From: Candidatus Latescibacterota bacterium
GTDB taxonomy: Bacteria > Latescibacterota > 4484-107 > B68-G9
Reading direction: 5' to 3'
Assembly (NCBI GenBank): GCA_012961755.1
Contig: DTYS01000286.1
Coordinates: forward strand, 1 to 9,302
DNA length: 9,302 nt
Shown here: positions 7,635-9,302 of the stretch, piece by piece
Layout: the number at the start of each line of letters is the position of its first letter
Numbering within the stretch: the first letter of the stretch is position 1
Program-made: the position numbers and the translations under genes
Notes under the pieces: model-generated
Told to the model about the DNA's origin: nothing
The model's database searches: none
Seen by the model: the letters and a program-made list of their open reading frames with translations, nothing else

Positions 7635-8910
7635 AGTCCTTCGCGTAAGCCCTGGCTACCTTCTTTATCGCCTCGGCTATGAGGTGCATGTGCTCCTCCT
7701 CCAGTGTCGGGTACACATGCACTATGAAGGTCCTCTCCTCGAGCCAGGCTGCGTTGGGGCAGAAAACCTTGTCGTACCTGACGGATTCGGGGTCCGTGTA
7801 CTCCTTGGACTCGAAGGGGAAGTTGAACCTACCGAAGCCCCTGTGCATTCGGTACGCCTCCTCCTTGTAGGACTGGGGCCAGAACTCCCTCCATGCGGGG
7901 ACCCCTTCGGCCACGACCGCCTCGAGGAACGTCTTCTTGGTACAGGTGAGCTTATCCAAGTTCAGGACTATAGGGAACACGTAGAAGCCGTTCACCTTCT
8001 CCTCATTGTGGACAGGAAGGTATTGTATCTGTGGCAGATCCTTGAGCTCGTTTATGAGTATCTCCCCGTTCCTTCGCCTCCTGGGGAGGTTCCAGGTGTC
8101 TACCTTCTCGAGCTCCTTTATGCCTATCGCCGACTGCATCTCGGTCATCCTGTAGTTGAACCCCACCCTTACGTGGATGTAAGGAAGTGTTCCTTCCATC
8201 TCTAATAGGGACATCCTCTTGCGCACATCGTAACCGTGGTCCCTGAAGGAGCAGGCCTCCCACGCTATCTCCTCGTCGTCGGTTATAACCGCCCCCCCTT
8301 CGCCCCCCGTGGTGAAGGTCTTGTTCTGACAGAAGGAGAAGCAGCCGACATGTCCTATACTTCCGACCTTCCTGCCCTTGTAGAGGGCACCGTGGGCCTC
8401 CGCACAGTCCTCTACGACGTAGAGGTCATATTTTTTGGCTATGGCCATAATCTCGTCCATGTCGCACACGTTCCCGTAAAGGTGGACCGGGATTATGGCA
8501 CGGGTGCGCTCGGTTATCTTGCGCTCTATGTCCTCGGGGTCTATACAGTGGTCCTCCTTCCTGACGTCGGCGAACACTGGGATGGCCCCTGCCTGAACTA
8601 TGCAGAAGGAAGTGGCTATGAATGTGTAAGGGGTAGTTATGACCTCGTCGCCTGGACCTATGTTCAAGGCCCCGAGGGCCGTGTGCAGGGCGGACGTTCC
8701 GCTCGTTGTGGTGATGCAGTACTTGACCCCATTCCACTCCGCGAACTTCCTTTCGAACTCCATCCCCAAGGGCCCGGTCCAATAGTTAACCTTGCCGGTG
8801 CGCAAGGGCTCTGCCGCGAACTTTATGGTCTCCTCGTCGAACCAGGGCCAGCTGGGAAGGGGTCCTTTTATAGTAGGTTCCCCACCTTCTACGGCGAGCT
8901 TCTCATTCAT
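7633..8910 (-). CDS. DegT/DnrJ/EryC1/StrS-family PLP-dependent aminotransferase
   Basis: This 425-residue protein is a fold-type I aminotransferase of the family that transfers amino groups to keto sugars, inososes or related rings, as in nucleotide-sugar, aminocyclitol or AHBA synthesis. Family marks are TSGTSALHTAL (69-79, cofactor phosphate binding), TTPYTFIAT (92-100), VEDCAEAHG (166-174) with D168 facing the PLP ring nitrogen, CFSFCQNK (190-197) with K197 as the Schiff-base lysine, GGEGGAV (202-208) and GFNYRMTEMQSAIG (250-263). The opening GGEP...LPSWPWFDEE resembles AHBA-synthase/scyllo-inosose aminotransferase relatives, but the substrate cannot be read from sequence. The start at 8910 has GAGGAGG 4 bases upstream and a promoter further up; a longer open frame reaching 9153 has no family similarity. 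It stands alone between ftsA and leuS, so its neighbours do not give a pathway. Confidence 0.9.
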   Translation of the reverse strand: MNEKLAVEGGEPTIKGPLPSWPWFDEETIKFAAEPLRTGKVNYWTGPLGMEFERKFAEWNGVKYCITTTSGTSALHTALGALNIGPGDEVITTPYTFIATSFCIVQAGAIPVFADVRKEDHCIDPEDIERKITERTRAIIPVHLYGNVCDMDEIMAIAKKYDLYVVEDCAEAHGALYKGRKVGSIGHVGCFSFCQNKTFTTGGEGGAVITDDEEIAWEACSFRDHGYDVRKRMSLLEMEGTLPYIHVRVGFNYRMTEMQSAIGIKELEKVDTWNLPRRRRNGEILINELKDLPQIQYLPVHNEEKVNGFYVFPIVLNLDKLTCTKKTFLEAVVAEGVPAWREFWPQSYKEEAYRMHRGFGRFNFPFESKEYTDPESVRYDKVFCPNAAWLEERTFIVHVYPTLEEEHMHLIAEAIKKVARAYAKD

Positions 8911-8914
8911 ACTT

Positions 8915-8921
8915 CCTCCTC
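8915..8921 (-). promoter_or_regulatory. Strong ribosome binding site of the aminotransferase gene
   Basis: On the minus strand, GAGGAGG lies 4 bases before the ATG at 8910-8908. It decides the start against the upstream in-frame extension, which would run through the promoter. Confidence 0.8.
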
Positions 8922-8944
8922 GGTTTGAGGTTCCCTCGGCCTTA

Positions 8945-8973
8945 AATAAAGCGACTTTTTCCCCGCATGTCAA
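8945..8973 (-). promoter_or_regulatory. Sigma-70-type promoter for the aminotransferase gene
   Basis: Reading the minus strand, a perfect -35 hexamer TTGACA (8973-8968) is followed after 17 bp by TTTATT (8950-8945), which matches 4 of 6 bases of the -10 consensus. Transcription would start near 8938, giving a leader of roughly 28 bases that contains the ribosome binding site. Inferred from sequence only. Confidence 0.6.
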
Positions 8974-9005
8974 CAGAGACTTCCCCTCCACCGCTCCTTC
9001 CGGGG

Positions 9006-9034
9006 TTGCGCGGGGGAGGAAAGTACTGTAAATT
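9006..9034 (+). promoter_or_regulatory. Possible promoter of leuS
   Basis: TTGCGC (9006-9011), a 17-bp spacer and TAAATT (9029-9034, 4 of 6 consensus bases) lie about 40 bp before the leuS GTG. The -35 matches only at TTG, so this is a weak assignment; the A+T-rich patch at 9024-9044 is the most promoter-like stretch in the divergent spacer for this direction. No T-box-like leader would fit in the short distance. Confidence 0.3.
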
Positions 9035-9072
9035 ACGAAAAAAGACGAAGGTCGAAAGAGAAGGGGGTAAAG

Positions 9073-9228
9073 GTGCAGGAACGCAGGGGATATCCCTTCT
9101 GGGAGATAGAGCCCAAGTGGCAGAGGATGTGGGAGGAGAGAGGGACTTACCACACCGACCTCTCGAACGCGGAGCGCAAGCTATACTGTCTCGTGATGTT
9201 CAGCTATCCATCCGTAAAATCCTTTTAA
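9073..9228 (+). CDS. leuS: Leucyl-tRNA synthetase, N-terminal fragment cut before the HIGH motif
   Basis: LeuRS charges tRNA-Leu with leucine. From GTG at 9073, preceded by AGGGGG 5 bases upstream, the frame reads 51 residues. The first 47 look like the LeuRS N-terminus: FWEIEPKWQRMWEE (9-22), TYHTDL (25-30), then KLYCLVMFSYPS (36-47), which corresponds to the family's YYxLxMFPYPSG just before the HxGH (HIGH) ATP-binding motif. After YPS the frame gives VKSF and a stop at 9226-9228, and the HIGH motif is missing. A full LeuRS is around 800 residues. The break coincides with the start of a different coding signal on the opposite strand (9202-9300), so the gene is cut by a rearrangement or, more probably, an assembly chimera rather than by a point mutation. 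Inserting one G near 9214 would extend the match to SGKI but not into HxGH. Confidence 0.75.
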   Translation: MQERRGYPFWEIEPKWQRMWEERGTYHTDLSNAERKLYCLVMFSYPSVKSF

Positions 9229-9300
9229 GAGCTCCTGCTTGATAAAGATCTCCACCCCTCCCGAATATTTAGTACCTGCATTGCTATGGAGATCCCCTGT
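9202..9300 (-). CDS. Probable internal fragment of a TonB-dependent-receptor-like outer membrane protein
   Basis: The minus-strand frame entering from the right edge reads without stop as TGDLHSNAGTKY, then SGGVEIFIKQELLKGFYGWI, before running into leuS-derived bases and a stop at 9183-9181. The pattern N-x-G-x-x-Y-S-x-GVE-hydrophobic-F-hydrophobic-K followed by L-x-x-x-FYGWI is what I would expect for adjacent beta strands in the barrel of TonB-dependent receptors (compare the usual YGVELFLKK...GWISYTLS). Only about 33 residues are visible, both ends are missing, and the identification is from memory of the family. G+C by hand count over 9214-9302 is 39 of 89, well below the neighbouring genes, so it may come from a different genomic region or organism. 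Confidence 0.45.
9205..9213. other. Breakpoint joining leuS to unrelated sequence
   Basis: LeuRS similarity on the + strand lasts to 9213 (YPS), while the barrel-like reading on the - strand can be followed leftwards to about 9205 (GWI). The overlap of the two signals suggests that the two sequences shared a few bases (TATCCATCC) at the join, as in microhomology-mediated rearrangement or a chimeric read/assembly. Confidence 0.55.
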
Positions 9301-9302
9301 CA

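Noticed and set aside
7585..8928. Long + strand open frames opposite the aminotransferase (7585-8205 and 8236-8928), and similar long shadow frames over murG and ftsW.
   Set aside because: G+C-rich genes readily leave long open antisense or alternate frames; none shows a protein family motif, while the real frames do.
8911..9072. T-box or other leader riboswitch upstream of leuS.
   Set aside because: Too short after the likely promoter (about 35 bases of leader) and no T-box sequence or terminator hairpin is visible.
8911..9153. In-frame extension of the aminotransferase to an upstream start at 9153 (506 residues).
   Set aside because: The extra 81 residues have no family similarity, would cover the TTGACA promoter and the leuS start, and the ATG at 8910 has a strong ribosome binding site.
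8967..9242. A 91-codon + strand open frame across the divergent spacer and the leuS start.
   Set aside because: Different frame from the recognisable LeuRS N-terminus, basic low-complexity composition, and overlaps both promoters.
9247..9294. Inverted repeat GATCTCCA/TGGAGATC with a 32-base spacer, considered as the end of an insertion sequence at the leuS break.
   Set aside because: Only 8 bp with a long loop, no terminal structure at the break itself and no target duplication visible; the minus-strand coding signal explains the stretch better.
1..9302. CRISPR arrays, tRNA or rRNA genes, and transposases.
   Set aside because: No direct-repeat array, no cloverleaf or rRNA-like segment, and no transposase motif was seen on either strand.

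Overview
This window is the middle-to-end part of a bacterial division and cell wall (dcw) operon, followed by a convergent sugar-aminotransferase-type gene and the beginning of a divergent leucyl-tRNA synthetase gene. The genes use AGG for arginine and ATA for isoleucine heavily, and are G+C rich with many GGG/GGA runs. This style is common in thermophilic or deep-branching anaerobes, for example some Synergistota-like lineages. The long N-terminal form of MraY fits a diderm (Gram-negative type) bacterium. I cannot name the organism from this evidence, and the taxonomic guess is weak.

Positions 2-7603 (+ strand) hold seven tightly packed genes: murF (5' end missing), mraY, ftsW, murG, murC, ftsQ and ftsA. 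Nearly every junction is an overlap (ATGA at mraY/ftsW and ftsW/murG, 8 bp at murC, 55 bp at ftsQ) or a gap of a few bases, so they are almost certainly one translationally coupled mRNA. MurF and MurC are Mur ligases of the cytoplasmic precursor pathway. MraY and MurG make lipid I and lipid II. FtsW is the SEDS glycan polymerase, FtsQ is the POTRA-domain divisome scaffold, and FtsA is the actin-like membrane tether for FtsZ. Compared with the familiar dcw order, murD (between mraY and ftsW), murB (between murC and ftsQ) and ftsZ (after ftsA) are absent here. The unit closes with a strong bidirectional terminator that overlaps the ftsA stop codon.

Positions 7633-8910 (- strand) encode a complete DegT/DnrJ/EryC1/StrS-type PLP aminotransferase with its own near-consensus promoter and strong ribosome binding site. 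A 162-bp divergent spacer (8911-9072) separates it from the first codons of leuS (+ strand, GTG at 9073).

The last ~100 bases are anomalous. The LeuRS reading frame matches its family up to the YPS of the PYPSG motif and then stops, just before the HIGH motif. From about position 9205 to the right edge, the minus strand instead reads as a piece of a TonB-dependent-receptor-like outer membrane beta-barrel, at visibly lower G+C. The best explanation is a rearrangement or, more likely, a chimeric join at the end of an assembled contig. Apart from this and a 20-bp perfect palindrome inside murF, the window is well-conserved housekeeping sequence. I do not see a new mobile, defence or biosynthetic system in it.
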